DNA from: Marinomonas pontica
GTDB lineage: Bacteria; Pseudomonadota; Gammaproteobacteria; Pseudomonadales; Marinomonadaceae
Direction of reading: 5' to 3'
DNA: 64,000 bases
Assembly (NCBI RefSeq): GCF_026191375.1
Contig: NZ_JAODTL010000046.1
Coordinates: forward strand, 20,322-84,321
The first letter of the stretch is position 1. Every line of letters begins with the position of its first letter. The notes under the pieces are model-generated. The model saw nothing but the letters and a program-made list of their open reading frames with translations, was not told where the DNA came from and ran no database searches. Positions 1-10,340 of the stretch are shown here, one piece after another. Position numbers and translations under genes: made by a program.

Positions 1-154
1 AACGACAAAATAAAAGTGGAGCGTAACATAAATACAATAGGAACTTTTTTAGTATAACCATTAAATACCATTACAAAACATATGGCATTAACCTTGCTTT
101 GTAGTTTGCTAGGTATATGTAATACAACTCTGCAACCTTTATTTAGGACGAAAA

Positions 155-2539
155 ATGATCGTTTCAATCAAAACACGTTTAATTTTAATGGGTACATTAC
201 TCGCCGTGGTTCCAACGGTCATCGTTGGTCTCATTCTGAGCCAAAACGCCCTAAATAAAGGCACGCAAGCGCTCCAAGAAAGCACACAAAAACAGCTCAT
301 TCTTTCTCGTGACCTTACCGCCCAATCCATAGAAACGTATTTTTCTTTTATTGAAAAGCAAGTCATTAGCTTGTCTCAGAACAACAGCACCATTGCCGCT
401 GCTGAAGCCTTTTCCGATGCCTTTGCGAACTATCCTACGAACAACATCGCGGCCGACGAACCAAAACTGATCGATTATTATCAAAACCAATTCGACAAGA
501 ACTACAAAGACCTAAACGCCGGAGCATCAAGCAATCCAAATGCCCTACTTTCGGCATTAAGCCCGCTCGCCAAAGCGGCTCAAATCACCTATATCAGCAA
601 AAACAAAGCCCCCTTAGGCGAAAAAGACAGTTTAGACAGCGCGGGTGATGGCACAGCTTATGATGGCGTCCACTCAACATTTCACCCCATGTTTCATCAG
701 TTCCAAAAAGAATTTGGTTTTTACGATGTTTTTATTGCGGACGCTAAAACCGGTCACGTGGTTTACAGCGTTTTTAAAGAACTCGATTTTGGGACATCAT
801 TACTAACCGGCCCTTACCAAAATACAGGCTTGGGTGAAGCCTTTAAAAAAGCCGTCAATGACAAAGACACCACGAACACTCATTTGACTGATTTCGCGCC
901 TTATGGGCCATCTTACAAAGCATCAGCATCCTTCATCTCGTCACCTATTATGAAAAATGGTAAAACGATTGCTGTACTTATTTTCCAAATGCCAATTGAT
1001 CGAATTAACGATGTCATGGTTCATCATGAGAAATGGGAGAAGAGTGGCTTAGGTGAAACAGGTCAAACCTACCTTGTTGGGCATGATGGAATCATGCACA
1101 GCAATGAACGCATGCTAATTCAAGACAAAGCTGCTTTTTTAGAAGCGGCTAAAAAGGCTGGTTTTTCAGACAACACCCTAAACGCCATAGAAAACCGTAA
1201 CACCACCATTGGTACGGTGAAAGTGAACAGCAAAGCGTTAGACAGCGCCATTTCAGGCAAAGAAGGATTCCTGATAGACAATAACTACCTCAATACACCA
1301 TCACTTAGCGCCTTCAAACCGCTGAAGATTCGGGATGTGAACTGGATTATTATCAGCGAAAAAAACCAGTCTGATGCCTTTTCCCCTATCGTAACGCTAA
1401 AGGACAGCGTCTATTCAACACTGGCGGTGGTTTCACTTATCGCGCTGATCGTTGGTGCGCTTCTGGGGTTATTACTGGCAAAGGTTATCGTTCGCCCCAT
1501 CGATAACATGGTTAAACTTATGCATGACATTGCAGAAGGCGAAGGCGATTTAACTCAACGACTGCCAACAAACAGTAAAGATGAGCTTGCTGACTTAGCA
1601 AAAGGCATCAACTTATTTATCAATCACATCGATAAGACATTTTCCTCGGTACTCGCTTCCGTTATTCGACTTAAACCTATTTCGGAAGACATTGCCGATG
1701 TGAACACTCAACTTTCCGTAGCAACGGATCAACAAAAATACCAAGCAGGAAAGGTCAACGAATGCCTTTCTGAAACCAACGAATCCACCAAGAAAGTGGA
1801 AGTCGAACTGGAAGAAATTCGACAAGCCTCTAGCGAAGGCAACGTTATCGTGAACACCAGTGAGAAGGTCGTTAATCAAGTAGCACAAACGATGAAAGAA
1901 CTGTCTGTAGACGTTGCGCAAGCGGTTGATGCTCTGTCAAAACTCAAAGGCGATACAGACCGAATCGCAGGCATCATTGATGTTATTAATAGCATCGCAG
2001 AGCAAACCAATCTGCTGGCGTTAAACGCGGCCATTGAGGCCGCACGCGCTGGCGAAGCAGGACGCGGGTTTGCCGTTGTTGCAGATGAAGTCCGCTCTCT
2101 GGCTTCAAAAACCCGTCAGTCAACAGATGAAGTCGCCAGCATGGTAGAAGCCATTCAAAATGGCACTCAAGAAGTCGTAAAACGCATGGAAAACAGCAAG
2201 TCAAATGCCGATCAATCATCGATTCATGTGAACGATGCCATTCAGTCGCTTTCACAAGTAAAAGGCGCCATGGATACTATCTCTGGCAGAGTGTCACAAA
2301 TTGCCTCGGCGATCACCAGCCAGCAAAATAACTTCTTAGAGGTAACCGCTCATTACGATGAAATGCGAAACAGCTTTGTGAAGATAAACCAACAAACTGA
2401 ACATTCCAGCATGGTTGGCAAAGATGTCATCAAGCTTTCTGATAACATCATGGTCCACATCAATCGCTTCCAAGTGACTGACAAGGACTGGTCACTCAAT
2501 CGCAGAAATCTGATTCGCCAAGACTCAAAAGAACAGTAA
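155..2539 (+). CDS. methyl-accepting chemotaxis protein
   Basis: Transmembrane chemoreceptor of 794 residues that would sense a periplasmic ligand and control the CheA/CheW kinase. The N-terminus has one membrane segment (about residues 8-28). A large periplasmic sensor region of about 390 residues, probably a double-Cache fold, follows. A second membrane segment (about 421-446) and a HAMP domain (about 447-500) come next. The cytoplasmic signalling domain holds the conserved hairpin around residues 610-658, including [19 protein letters not shown] and [12 protein letters not shown]. The ligand cannot be told from sequence. It is a single gene followed by its own terminator. Receptor class is certain, specificity unknown. 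Confidence 0.95.
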   Translation: MIVSIKTRLILMGTLLAVVPTVIVGLILSQNALNKGTQALQESTQKQLILSRDLTAQSIETYFSFIEKQVISLSQNNSTIAAAEAFSDAFANYPTNNIAADEPKLIDYYQNQFDKNYKDLNAGASSNPNALLSALSPLAKAAQITYISKNKAPLGEKDSLDSAGDGTAYDGVHSTFHPMFHQFQKEFGFYDVFIADAKTGHVVYSVFKELDFGTSLLTGPYQNTGLGEAFKKAVNDKDTTNTHLTDFAPYGPSYKASASFISSPIMKNGKTIAVLIFQMPIDRINDVMVHHEKWEKSGLGETGQTYLVGHDGIMHSNERMLIQDKAAFLEAAKKAGFSDNTLNAIENRNTTIGTVKVNSKALDSAISGKEGFLIDNNYLNTPSLSAFKPLKIRDVNWIIISEKNQSDAFSPIVTLKDSVYSTLAVVSLIALIVGALLGLLLAKVIVRPIDNMVKLMHDIAEGEGDLTQRLPTNSKDELADLAKGINLFINHIDKTFSSVLASVIRLKPISEDIADVNTQLSVATDQQKYQAGKVNECLSETNESTKKVEVELEEIRQASSEGNVIVNTSEKVVNQVAQTMKELSVDVAQAVDALSKLKGDTDRIAGIIDVINSIAEQTNLLALNAAIEAARAGEAGRGFAVVADEVRSLASKTRQSTDEVASMVEAIQNGTQEVVKRMENSKSNADQSSIHVNDAIQSLSQVKGAMDTISGRVSQIASAITSQQNNFLEVTAHYDEMRNSFVKINQQTEHSSMVGKDVIKLSDNIMVHINRFQVTDKDWSLNRRNLIRQDSKEQ

Positions 2540-2544
2540 AAAAC

Positions 2545-2582
2545 ACGCCCTCTGAATTAAGTGCAAACTAGAGGGCGTTTTT
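2545..2582 (+). terminator. rho-independent terminator after the chemoreceptor gene
   Basis: A perfect 9-bp stem (ACGCCCTCT at 2545-2553 with AGAGGGCGT at 2570-2578) is followed by a T run. It lies six bases after the chemoreceptor stop codon. An A run on the other side means it could work in both directions. Confidence 0.85.
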
Positions 2583-2858
2583 ACAGAATGCAAATCACAC
2601 TTCAAACCGCACAACGCTCTCTCGACTCTAATAATGAAAACCTCACTAAAAATAGGTTTTGTTACATTAACCTTGATAAATAGAGACTTTATTACAATAA
2701 AGGCGCAAAAAAGGAATATTTTAGAACTATCCCCTCCTCCAAAGCCTCTCATCACTCAAAACAAATTTTCGATGCTATGATGCCGCACTTTTTTGATTTG
2801 GATAGACATTCTAAAGATAAAAACTGAGCAGCACTCGTTTTAACTAATCGGAAAAAAT
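2583..2858. other. intergenic region upstream of the sugar transporter
   Basis: No coding sequence supported. A weak promoter-like pair lies near 2674-2702 (TTGATA, 17-base spacer, AATAAA) next to a short palindrome (CTTTATT/AATAAAG). If used it would leave a leader of about 150 bases before the fucP-like gene. Nothing else recognisable. Confidence 0.3.
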
Positions 2859-4091
2859 ATGAACAATCACTCATCCGTGGCAGCTAAGCCACAATCGAAC
2901 CAGCGATTCGCATTAGTGGCACTTACATCACTGTTTTTTATGTGGGGTTTTATCACTTCATTAAACGACATTTTGATTCCACACTTAAAGGGGGTATTTG
3001 ATCTCAATTACACCCAAGCAATGATGATCCAAATGTGCTTTTTCGGCGCTTACTTTATCGTTTCTATTCCAGCGGGAAACATCGTTAAAAAAGTAGGCTT
3101 TCAACGTGGTATTGGCATTGGACTGATGATCGCAGCCGCGGGCTGTTTGTTGTTTGTTGCCGCAGCAAAAGCTCAGCAATACAGTCTATTTCTAAGCGCT
3201 CTGTTCGTTCTTGCTGCGGGTATTACCATTCTACAAGTCGCCGCCAATCCATTAGTGACGGTAATGGGACCAACAGAAACAGCATCAAGCCGATTAACAC
3301 TTTCGCAGGCTTTTAATGCATTAGGCACAACGGTTGCGCCTATTGTTGGTGGTGCCCTGTTATTTACTGTCGCAGGACAATACGCCACCAAGGCACAAGA
3401 AGCGGAAAGCGTTATCGTTCCCTATATTGGGCTGGCCATTATGCTCGTTGTGCTTGCGGCCATTTTCACTCGTATTAGTCTTCCAACACCATCAAGCATT
3501 GAAGAAGAGTCCGCTGACGCACCCAGTGCCAGCATTTTAAAGCATCGACACCTCGTTTTAGGTGCTGTTGCTATTTTCATGTATGTCGGTGCAGAAGTGG
3601 CCATCGGTAGTTTGTTAGTTAACTTTTTTGGCTTAGAAAATATTGCAGGACTGGCTGAATCCGATGCGGCGCATTATGTTGCCTACTACTGGGGTGGCGC
3701 GATGGTAGGACGCTTTATTGGCGCGGCTTTAATGCAACGAATTTCCGCTGGGACATTATTAGCAGTGAATGCACTTGCGGCAATCGTACTGATCGCAAGC
3801 GCCATCGTAAACAATGGTCATGTAGCTATGTGGTCTATCCTTATTGTTGGCTTATTTAACTCCATTATGTTCCCAACTATTTTCAGTTTGGCTCTTAAAG
3901 ACCTTGGCCCACAAACCAGCCGTGGTTCTGGTTTGTTATGTCTTGCCATTGTTGGTGGTGCCATTTTGCCCGTTCTTCAAGGCTATATTGCCGACTCCAT
4001 TGGACTGCAAATCTCCTTTGTTATGCCAATCGCTTGCTACCTGTTCATAGCGTATTATGGCGCATCAGGTTCAAAACCTGTGGCACAGTAA
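2859..4091 (+). CDS. FucP/GluP-type MFS sugar:proton symporter
   Basis: Inner-membrane sugar transporter of 410 residues with about 12 hydrophobic segments. The N-terminal region (FFMWGFITSLNDILIPHLK, about residues 27-45) is the hallmark of the FucP/GluP (FHS) branch of the major facilitator superfamily, which moves L-fucose or glucose/galactose with protons. The motif around NALGTTVAPIVGG also fits this family. No sugar-catabolic genes lie alongside, so the substrate is not resolved. Single gene with a terminator directly after it. Confidence 0.88.
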   Translation: MNNHSSVAAKPQSNQRFALVALTSLFFMWGFITSLNDILIPHLKGVFDLNYTQAMMIQMCFFGAYFIVSIPAGNIVKKVGFQRGIGIGLMIAAAGCLLFVAAAKAQQYSLFLSALFVLAAGITILQVAANPLVTVMGPTETASSRLTLSQAFNALGTTVAPIVGGALLFTVAGQYATKAQEAESVIVPYIGLAIMLVVLAAIFTRISLPTPSSIEEESADAPSASILKHRHLVLGAVAIFMYVGAEVAIGSLLVNFFGLENIAGLAESDAAHYVAYYWGGAMVGRFIGAALMQRISAGTLLAVNALAAIVLIASAIVNNGHVAMWSILIVGLFNSIMFPTIFSLALKDLGPQTSRGSGLLCLAIVGGAILPVLQGYIADSIGLQISFVMPIACYLFIAYYGASGSKPVAQ

Positions 4092-4125
4092 GTCCACGGT
4101 AAAAGGTTATTTAAACAAGACAAAT

Positions 4126-4161
4126 AAAAACCTCGGAGCGCATGCTTTTCGAGGTTTTTTT
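4126..4161 (+). terminator. rho-independent terminator after the sugar transporter gene
   Basis: Inverted repeat AAAAACCTCG (4126-4135) with CGAGGTTTTT (4150-4159) and a seven-T tract. It sits between convergent genes and is A-rich on the left, so it can also end the minus-strand diguanylate cyclase transcript. Confidence 0.82.
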
Positions 4162-4180
4162 ATTCTAGAAAACAAATAGA

Positions 4181-5283
4181 TTACGCGCGACGCGTCTGAT
4201 TTCGCCCGGATCGTTTGGCTTGGTACAAGCGACTGTCAGCTAATGTGATCGCTTCACGCAAAGAGGTCGTTTCATTCATTGTCGCTATACCAAAGCTTAA
4301 GGTCACTTTAAAGCGATGATCAAGATAAAAAAATTCAGACGCCTCCACTTTTTCCCGCAACATCTCAGCAAACATAAAAGCTTCTGACTCCGTTTTATTG
4401 CACAAAGCAATGAGAAATTCTTCTCCCCCCATCTGGCCGCTAAATCATTCTCAGGTAATGACACTCGAAAAATTTGCGATAACTCAGTTAAGGCATAGTC
4501 GCCGGCATCATGACCATATTCGTCATTAATCCGTTTAAAAAAATCGACGTCAGCCAACAGCAAATGAAAACTTTTCTGAGAACTGGCTTCCAAACGTTGC
4601 AACATCCCTCTACGGTTTAGTAGCTCCGTCAATACGTCTGTATTTGCAACCAGTTTAAGCTTGTTCGTGGTTTCTTTTAATTCGAGATTAAAGCGAGACA
4701 TAGAGTATTCATAAATACCTGATAGAAACACCACCACAACAAAGGAAAAAATAATTCTGGATTTCAGTGTTTCATGATAACCAAACTCATCAAAGTGACT
4801 TCCAAAGAAATACATTGCAACAATTAATGCTAATGTAAAAAAACCTAACTCAATCAATCCCTTTTTCATCCCATGTAAAAACAACGCGACAGCAGGCACA
4901 CAGTAAATCCACACATGACCCGTACCATTTACGCCGCCAGAATACACCAGATAAATCATCAAAACGTAAAGTGGATAAATAACAAAATTACCCGACAACG
5001 AATGATTATGTGTCCGTCTTAAATACACATGATTGAGTGCGTATAATACCGCTATAACTAAGAGACAAAAGCCTAATATCAGCTTACCTTGCAATAGAGA
5101 CAAAACACCAAGGGGAAAGGTAAAAAGAACCCCGACAGAAGTGAAAAGGTTTATAATAAATACTCGACGAGTATCTTCTGAGAAAACATCGTCTTTTATG
5201 CCAACATAGAAAAAAGTCAGCCATGACGATTTAAGTGTGTTTTTAATTGTTGGCTTTGACTTTGGGTTATTCAATTTCGTCAT
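4181..5283 (-). CDS. membrane-anchored GGDEF diguanylate cyclase, frameshifted as read
   Basis: Would make c-di-GMP from two GTP. The N-terminal ~200 residues hold about six membrane helices. The GGDEF domain begins near ANTDVLTELLNRRGM and contains the metal-binding DVDFFKRINDEYGHDAGD stretch. The reading frame breaks exactly at the active-site loop: the six-base C run at 4425-4430 gives RWGEKNF, whereas one more base gives the canonical RWGGEEF. With that base the protein is 367 residues and runs to the stop at 4181. The start chosen at 5283 (MTKLNN) has GGAG upstream. No RxxD inhibitory site precedes the active loop: the corresponding residues are PEND. Real inactivation or phase variation is possible, but a homopolymer error is more likely. 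Confidence 0.8.
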
Positions 5284-5421
5284 ACCTATTCTCCGACCCA
5301 GCGCTCCTAAGCCGCACATTACTATTACGAACAATCCTACACCAAAGAATCAAACAGCTCCTTAATTAATACTAAACCGTTACAAATCACAACATTTACT
5401 ATTACAAGGATTGATAATAAT

Positions 5422-6141
5422 CTACGCCGGATATAAACGAGATAACAATACTGGCACAACAGTTTCCACTTTTAATATTCGATCCCCCAAATGCACCGAT
5501 TCCATTCCCGCTTCATGCCATTTACTTACTTCAAAATCGTTCCAGCCACCCTCTGGACCAAGCGCAAGAACACAAGGCTGCTGAATATCGATAGGGCAAG
5601 GTTTAGCCAAATAAGGGTGAGCCAGAATACCTCGTTTATTTTTTAATAAATCAGGCAATTGATCTTCAACAAAAGGGCGAAAACGAGGAATCAAAGACCA
5701 ATTCGGCATTATCGTATCTTTTGCCTGCTCTAACCCTTCTAGCAAGCATTGCTGAATCGACTCTGTTTGCAGTACAGGACTTTGCCAATAGCTTTTTTCC
5801 ACTTTGGCAGAATGAATAAGATATACGTCTTTTACCCCCATCGAGGTAATGTTGTGTAAGGTTCGCTTGAGCATATTTGGTCTTGGCAACGCCATAACCA
5901 ACACCATAGGCAGAGGCTCTGGCGGCAGTGTAGGAAGATTTAACGAATGAATATAGCCGGCTCGATCTTCGCTTGGTGGTTCATAAATTCCCTCGCCTAT
6001 TTTTCCATTCAAAACCCCCACCCGCAGAACATCTCCAGACTGCGCTTTAATCACTTTGGAAATATGGGTTTGTTGGCGAGAACTAAGAGCAAACAAACCA
6101 TCAGCAAGCGTATTTTCAGGGTCAAGTAAAATAATATTCAT
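5422..6141 (-). CDS. rsmE: 16S rRNA (uracil(1498)-N(3))-methyltransferase RsmE
   Basis: A 239-residue SPOUT-class methyltransferase that modifies U1498 of 16S rRNA. The C-terminal knot motif LALGPEGGWNDFEVSKWHEAGMESVHLGDRILKVET is diagnostic: GPEGG and the LG..ILR/K-ET element bind S-adenosylmethionine. Length matches the family. The N-terminal PUA-like part (SSRQQTHISKVIKAQSGDVLRVG) is present. It stands alone downstream of the hom-thrC terminator. Confidence 0.93.
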   Translation of the reverse strand: MNIILLDPENTLADGLFALSSRQQTHISKVIKAQSGDVLRVGVLNGKIGEGIYEPPSEDRAGYIHSLNLPTLPPEPLPMVLVMALPRPNMLKRTLHNITSMGVKDVYLIHSAKVEKSYWQSPVLQTESIQQCLLEGLEQAKDTIMPNWSLIPRFRPFVEDQLPDLLKNKRGILAHPYLAKPCPIDIQQPCVLALGPEGGWNDFEVSKWHEAGMESVHLGDRILKVETVVPVLLSRLYPA

Positions 6142-6172
6142 AGGAAAGACACAAAAGAATGAAAGAAAAAGA

Positions 6173-6197
6173 AACGGCCAATCGTTGATTGGCCGTT
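6173..6197 (-). terminator. terminator of the hom-thrC operon
   Basis: Near-perfect hairpin AACGGCCAATC/GATTGGCCGTT with a 3-base loop, followed on the minus strand by a T-rich but interrupted tract. It lies 27 bases past the thrC stop. Confidence 0.72.
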
Positions 6198-6223
6198 ACA
6201 GAAGTCTACTACGTTAGTCGAGA

Positions 6224-7609
6224 CTAGATTTTATCCGCAACAAATGCCTGAACATCGCTCAAGCTGTTGTCTAACACTGTATAAGACTCTTCACGTTCGA
6301 ATAGATCTTTCATGTGCTCAGGCAGTACTGGCGTTTCACAACCCGCCTTTTCAACCGCTTCCGGAAATTTTACCGGATGCGCTGTTGCCAAGGTAATCAT
6401 AGGAACAGACGAATCTTTCCAGCAATGACGCGCTGCTTCTAGACCAATCGCCGTGTGTGGATCGAGCAAATATTGCGTTTTAGCAAACACATCAGCAATC
6501 ACTTCACAGGTTTTATTATCATCGACCTTATAACTGTCAAAGTTTTCTTTTACATAAGACCACGCCTCATCGTTCAACGAGACATCACCTTTATTAAAGC
6601 GCGCCATCAAATCATCAATAGCTACACCATCTCGGCCATGAGCATCAAACAACAAACGCTCGAAATTGCTTGAAACCATGATGTCCATACTTGGAGATAA
6701 GGTAACATTCAAAGACTGACGACTCATGTCGTTTTCTGCAATCACACGATGCAAAATATCGTTCTGGTTAGTCGCAACTACCAACTGATCAATGGGCAAG
6801 CCCATCTTCTTCGCCAAGTAACCAGCAAAGATATCGCCAAAGTTACCCGTTGGAACCGAGAATGACACCTTACGATGTGGCGCACCAACAGACAAAGCAG
6901 AAGAAAAGTAGTAAACGATCTGAGCCATGATACGCGCCCAGTTAATCGAGTTAACCGCACCTAACTTGGCACCTTTCAAGAAAGACTGATCTGCAAAGCT
7001 GGATTTGACCATACCTTGGCAATCATCAAAGTTACCTTTTACCGCGATGTTAAACACGTTGTCATCAATCACCGTGGTCATTTGACGACGTTGCACTTCA
7101 GATACGCGTTGGTATGGATGCAAAATGAAAATATTCAAATGCTCTGAATGACGGCAACCTTCTATCGCAGCAGAACCGGTATCACCAGATGTGGCACCAA
7201 GGATAACTAGCTTTTCTTTACGCTCAGACAGAACATAATCCATCAAACGACCAAGCAACTGTAAGGCAAAATCTTTAAACGCCAAAGTTGGGCCGCGGAA
7301 TAATTCCAATATCCATTCGTTGTTACCAAGCTGAACCATGGGCGCAATAGAGGTATGGTTAAAGCTCGCGTATGCGTCATTAATCATCTCTTTAAAGGCA
7401 TCTGCAGGAATATCGCCCTCAACAAAAGGCCACATTACTTTAAAAGCCAATTCTTGGTAACTAAGATTCGCCCATGAAGCGATCTCTTCCTTTGAATAGT
7501 GAGGCAAGGTTTCTGGCACATATAAACCGCCGTCATTAGCCAAACCCGCTAATAAAACATCACCAAAAGAAAGCGCAGGGGCTTTTCCACGAGTCGAAAT
7601 GTATTTCAT
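6224..7609 (-). CDS. thrC: threonine synthase
   Basis: Converts O-phosphohomoserine to L-threonine with pyridoxal phosphate; last step of the pathway. The 461-residue length and the motif PTLAFKDFALQLLGRLMDY place it in the ThrC class; K112 in that motif is the expected PLP lysine. GATSGDTGSAAIEG is the phosphate-binding loop. It begins 12 bases after hom, so the two form an operon. The order dsbC-hom-thrC is the same as in Pseudomonas. Confidence 0.96.
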   Translation of the reverse strand: MKYISTRGKAPALSFGDVLLAGLANDGGLYVPETLPHYSKEEIASWANLSYQELAFKVMWPFVEGDIPADAFKEMINDAYASFNHTSIAPMVQLGNNEWILELFRGPTLAFKDFALQLLGRLMDYVLSERKEKLVILGATSGDTGSAAIEGCRHSEHLNIFILHPYQRVSEVQRRQMTTVIDDNVFNIAVKGNFDDCQGMVKSSFADQSFLKGAKLGAVNSINWARIMAQIVYYFSSALSVGAPHRKVSFSVPTGNFGDIFAGYLAKKMGLPIDQLVVATNQNDILHRVIAENDMSRQSLNVTLSPSMDIMVSSNFERLLFDAHGRDGVAIDDLMARFNKGDVSLNDEAWSYVKENFDSYKVDDNKTCEVIADVFAKTQYLLDPHTAIGLEAARHCWKDSSVPMITLATAHPVKFPEAVEKAGCETPVLPEHMKDLFEREESYTVLDNSLSDVQAFVADKI

Positions 7610-7621
7610 CTTTATTCTCTC

Positions 7622-8923
7622 TTAAGCCAAGTTTTCAACACGGATACGTTGCACCGTTCCCGCAACATCCGGCAAGGCTTCAATTGCCGCAATTGCAGCA
7701 TTCATATTGCGTTCTTTAACATCATGAGTCATCACCACTAATGGCACTAATTCACTGCCTTCGCGCTCACGCTGGATAAGAGACTCGATACTGATGTCAT
7801 TCGTAGACAAGATTTGTGTAATATTTGCCAGTACACCAGCACGATCTTTGATGGTCATGTTCAAAAAGAATCCGCACTCTATTTCTTCTACTGGCAGAAT
7901 TTGCATGCTAGACAATGAGTCGGACTGGAAAGCCAAGTGAGGTACTCGATTTGTTGGATCAGCGGTCAAAGTACGCGCCACATCGATCACATCCGCAATA
8001 ACAGATGACCCCGTTGGCAACGCTCCAGCACCAGCGCCATAAGTCAATGTAGGCCCAACCACATCGCCTTGCACCATGATGGCGTTCATTACACCATTTA
8101 CGTTAGCCAACAACTGCTTATGAGAGATCAAGGTTGGATGAACGCGTAACTCAATCCCCGCTTTAGAACGACGAGCAATACCTAAATGTTTGATCGCATA
8201 ACCTAGGTCATCTGCAAACGCCACGTCTTCAGCAGTAATTCGGCTAATGCCTTCTGTGTAGGTTTTTTCAAACTGCAAAGGAATACCAAACGCAATAGAC
8301 GCAAGAATGGTTAATTTGTGTGCGGCATCGATGCCTTCGATATCAAAGGTTGGATCCACTTCGGCGTACCCTAATTCTTGAGCTTCTGCTAACACATCCT
8401 CAAAACCACGACCCTTTTGGCTCATTTCAGTCAAAATGAAATTGCCCGTACCATTAATGATACCCGCCAACCATTCAATGCGATTGGCAGACAAACCTTC
8501 GCGGATTTGTTTGATAATAGGAATGCCGCCAGCAACGGCCGCTTCAAAAGCAACAATAACGCCTTTTTCTTGGGCTTTAGCGAAAATTTCGTTGCCATGC
8601 TCTGCAATCAGCGCTTTGTTTGCGGTCACAACATGCTTGCCATTTTCTATGGCGGTAAGAACCAGTTCTTTGGCGATAGTCGTTCCACCAATCAACTCAA
8701 GAACGATATCAATCTCTGGATTATTAACGACATCAAAAATGTCACGGGTAACATTTATACCGGAGGTGTCACATGCATCGTTATCACGACGGGCACCTAC
8801 TTGCTCAATAACAATACTGCGACCCACACGTCGTGTAATCTCTTCTGCATTATTACGAAGAATGTTAAAACTACCGGACCCCACTGTCCCCAGCCCACAA
8901 ATTCCGACTTTTACCGGTTTCAA
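7622..8923 (-). CDS. hom: homoserine dehydrogenase (TTG start)
   Basis: Reduces aspartate semialdehyde to homoserine with NAD(P)H. The 433 residues comprise an N-terminal Rossmann fold (GICGLGTVGSGSFNIL), the catalytic region (ANKALIAEHG, GIINGTGNFILTEM, EVDPTFDIEGIDAAHKL) and a C-terminal ACT domain (about 350-430, from FFLNMTIKDRAGVLANITQIL) for feedback control by threonine. It starts with TTG at 8923, eight bases after a GGGG ribosome-binding stretch. Monofunctional type: no aspartokinase domain. Transcribed with thrC. Confidence 0.95.
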   Translation of the reverse strand: MKPVKVGICGLGTVGSGSFNILRNNAEEITRRVGRSIVIEQVGARRDNDACDTSGINVTRDIFDVVNNPEIDIVLELIGGTTIAKELVLTAIENGKHVVTANKALIAEHGNEIFAKAQEKGVIVAFEAAVAGGIPIIKQIREGLSANRIEWLAGIINGTGNFILTEMSQKGRGFEDVLAEAQELGYAEVDPTFDIEGIDAAHKLTILASIAFGIPLQFEKTYTEGISRITAEDVAFADDLGYAIKHLGIARRSKAGIELRVHPTLISHKQLLANVNGVMNAIMVQGDVVGPTLTYGAGAGALPTGSSVIADVIDVARTLTADPTNRVPHLAFQSDSLSSMQILPVEEIECGFFLNMTIKDRAGVLANITQILSTNDISIESLIQREREGSELVPLVVMTHDVKERNMNAAIAAIEALPDVAGTVQRIRVENLA

Positions 8924-9004
8924 AACAATACCCCACAGAGATAATTTAATTTTTATAGGACACTTAACGCTTTATAACACACAGGCTAAGTGACAATCTG
9001 ACGT

Positions 9005-9033
9005 ATTATAACGCCAGTATTATTCAAACCCAA
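9005..9033 (-). promoter_or_regulatory. sigma70-type promoter of hom-thrC
   Basis: Reading the minus strand: TTGGGT (9033-9028), a 17-base spacer, then a perfect TATAAT (9010-9005). Transcription would begin near 8998, giving a leader of about 75 bases before the TTG start of hom. No threonine-rich leader peptide was found in that leader. Confidence 0.6.
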
Positions 9034-9085
9034 CGTAGAAAAGGCTGAAGAAGGCTCATGTTTAGTGGAATATTTCGCGATAAGT

Positions 9086-9805
9086 CTATAACCCGAGGTG
9101 TTTTACCAACTCATTAGCAGGCAAATACCCAGGCAGAAACTCACCATTATCCAGAACGATGCTTGGCGTACCGCGAACACCCACTTCATTGCCTAGTTTA
9201 TACTGATCTGCAACGGGGTTAACACATTTGTTTTCAGGAATTTCTGAGCCCAATTTTGCCTGCGTCAGCCATTCTTTAGGGTCTGCAGAACACCAGATAC
9301 TCACCATTTTCGTGTACGCTTCTGAGCCAATACCAGCACGTGGATAGGCCAAGTAACGAACCGTCACACCGGCCTCGTTCAGCTTAGGAACTTCTTTATG
9401 CAGCATCCGACAATAACCGCAATCGACATCAGTAAATACCGTAATATGAGCCCTTTCCTCTTTGGCTTTATACACAATCATTTGTGATTCGGGGAGCGTT
9501 TCTATTTTAACAAGCTTTGCTTTTTCGGTTTCGTTTTCAAGCGAGGTATTGTCCATACGATACAAATCACCCGCCACGAAATAGCGGCCGTCTTGAGTCA
9601 CATGAAGCGTAGGGCCATTTTTAAGCGCAACCACATACAAACCCGCGCCCTCATGCCGTTCTGCGCTTTCAACTTCATATTGAGGCAACGCAGCTTGTAC
9701 CGCCGATAACACAGCGGCTTTGTCCGCTAAAACCAGACCAGAAAAAGAAAACAGAAAAGCGCCGAGCAAAGCAGAGCGAGACATGGATAGAAAAATGCGT
9801 TTCAT
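9086..9805 (-). CDS. dsbC: periplasmic thiol:disulfide isomerase DsbC
   Basis: Periplasmic disulfide isomerase of 239 residues. A signal peptide ends near SGLVLA-DKA (about residue 27). The N-terminal dimerisation domain is followed by a thioredoxin fold with the active site TDVDCGYCRMLHKE (C129-G-Y-C132). A second cysteine pair (C..C in SIWCSADP...ENKCVNP) and the cis-proline loop RGTPSIVLDNGEFLPGY complete the fold. I start at 9805 because the signal peptide begins there; the open frame runs 100 codons further upstream through rplS without meaning. Upstream of hom, as in Pseudomonas. Confidence 0.94.
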   Translation of the reverse strand: MKRIFLSMSRSALLGAFLFSFSGLVLADKAAVLSAVQAALPQYEVESAERHEGAGLYVVALKNGPTLHVTQDGRYFVAGDLYRMDNTSLENETEKAKLVKIETLPESQMIVYKAKEERAHITVFTDVDCGYCRMLHKEVPKLNEAGVTVRYLAYPRAGIGSEAYTKMVSIWCSADPKEWLTQAKLGSEIPENKCVNPVADQYKLGNEVGVRGTPSIVLDNGEFLPGYLPANELVKHLGL

Positions 9806-9867
9806 GATAACCCCAAAGACATCGTAAATTGTCTCTATTAGGCCATATTGAGAGGGGTTAGTTCCAT

Positions 9868-9896
9868 AAAAAAAGGCGACTCGCGTCGCCTTTTTT
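9868..9896 (-). terminator. terminator of the rpsP-rimM-trmD-rplS operon
   Basis: Hairpin AAAAGGCGAC/GTCGCCTTTT with loop TCGC and long A/T runs on both sides, directly after the rplS stop and before dsbC. Works in either direction by sequence; the gene order makes the minus strand the relevant one. Confidence 0.88.
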
Positions 9897-9908
9897 AATA
9901 AGAAAAAA

Positions 9909-10271
9909 TTAACGTTTAGCCAATTTTTCTTTGATACGTGCAGATTTACCAGAACGCTCGCGTAGGTAGTAGATCTTAGCTTGACGCACGTCACCGCGGC
10001 GTTTAACTTCGATGCTTTCAACCAAAGGGCTGTACGTTTGGAAAGCACGCTCAACACCGATACCGCTAGAAATTTTACGAACGGTAAATGCTGAGTTAAG
10101 ACCACGGTTACGCTTAGAGATTACAATACCTTCATAGGCCTGTAGACGCTCGCGTGAACCTTCTTTAACTTTAACTTGAACAACAATAGTGTCACCAGGG
10201 CCGAAGGCTGGGACTTCTTTTGTCATCTGTTCAGCTTCTAACTGCTGAATCAGTTTAGTTTTATTACTCAT
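9909..10271 (-). CDS. rplS: 50S ribosomal protein L19
   Basis: Ribosomal large-subunit protein of 120 residues, the family's usual length. Recognisable stretches are [45 protein letters not shown] and the basic C-terminus [29 protein letters not shown]. Last gene of the conserved rpsP-rimM-trmD-rplS operon, about 70 bases after trmD and followed by a strong terminator. Confidence 0.97.
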   Translation of the reverse strand: MSNKTKLIQQLEAEQMTKEVPAFGPGDTIVVQVKVKEGSRERLQAYEGIVISKRNRGLNSAFTVRKISSGIGVERAFQTYSPLVESIEVKRRGDVRQAKIYYLRERSGKSARIKEKLAKR

Positions 10272-10340
10272 GGATGTGACTCCTAATGATATGGTTTCTT
10301 ATCAGCATGAAGGTTCTTCTTTCTGATAAGCTCGCAATTC

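Noticed and set aside
8924..9004. Threonine/isoleucine leader peptide attenuator before hom
   Set aside because: No short open frame with Thr or Ile codon runs and no terminator hairpin in the leader.
9806..10105. 100-codon N-terminal extension of DsbC
   Set aside because: It runs through rplS in another frame. The signal peptide begins at 9805, which is the usual start.
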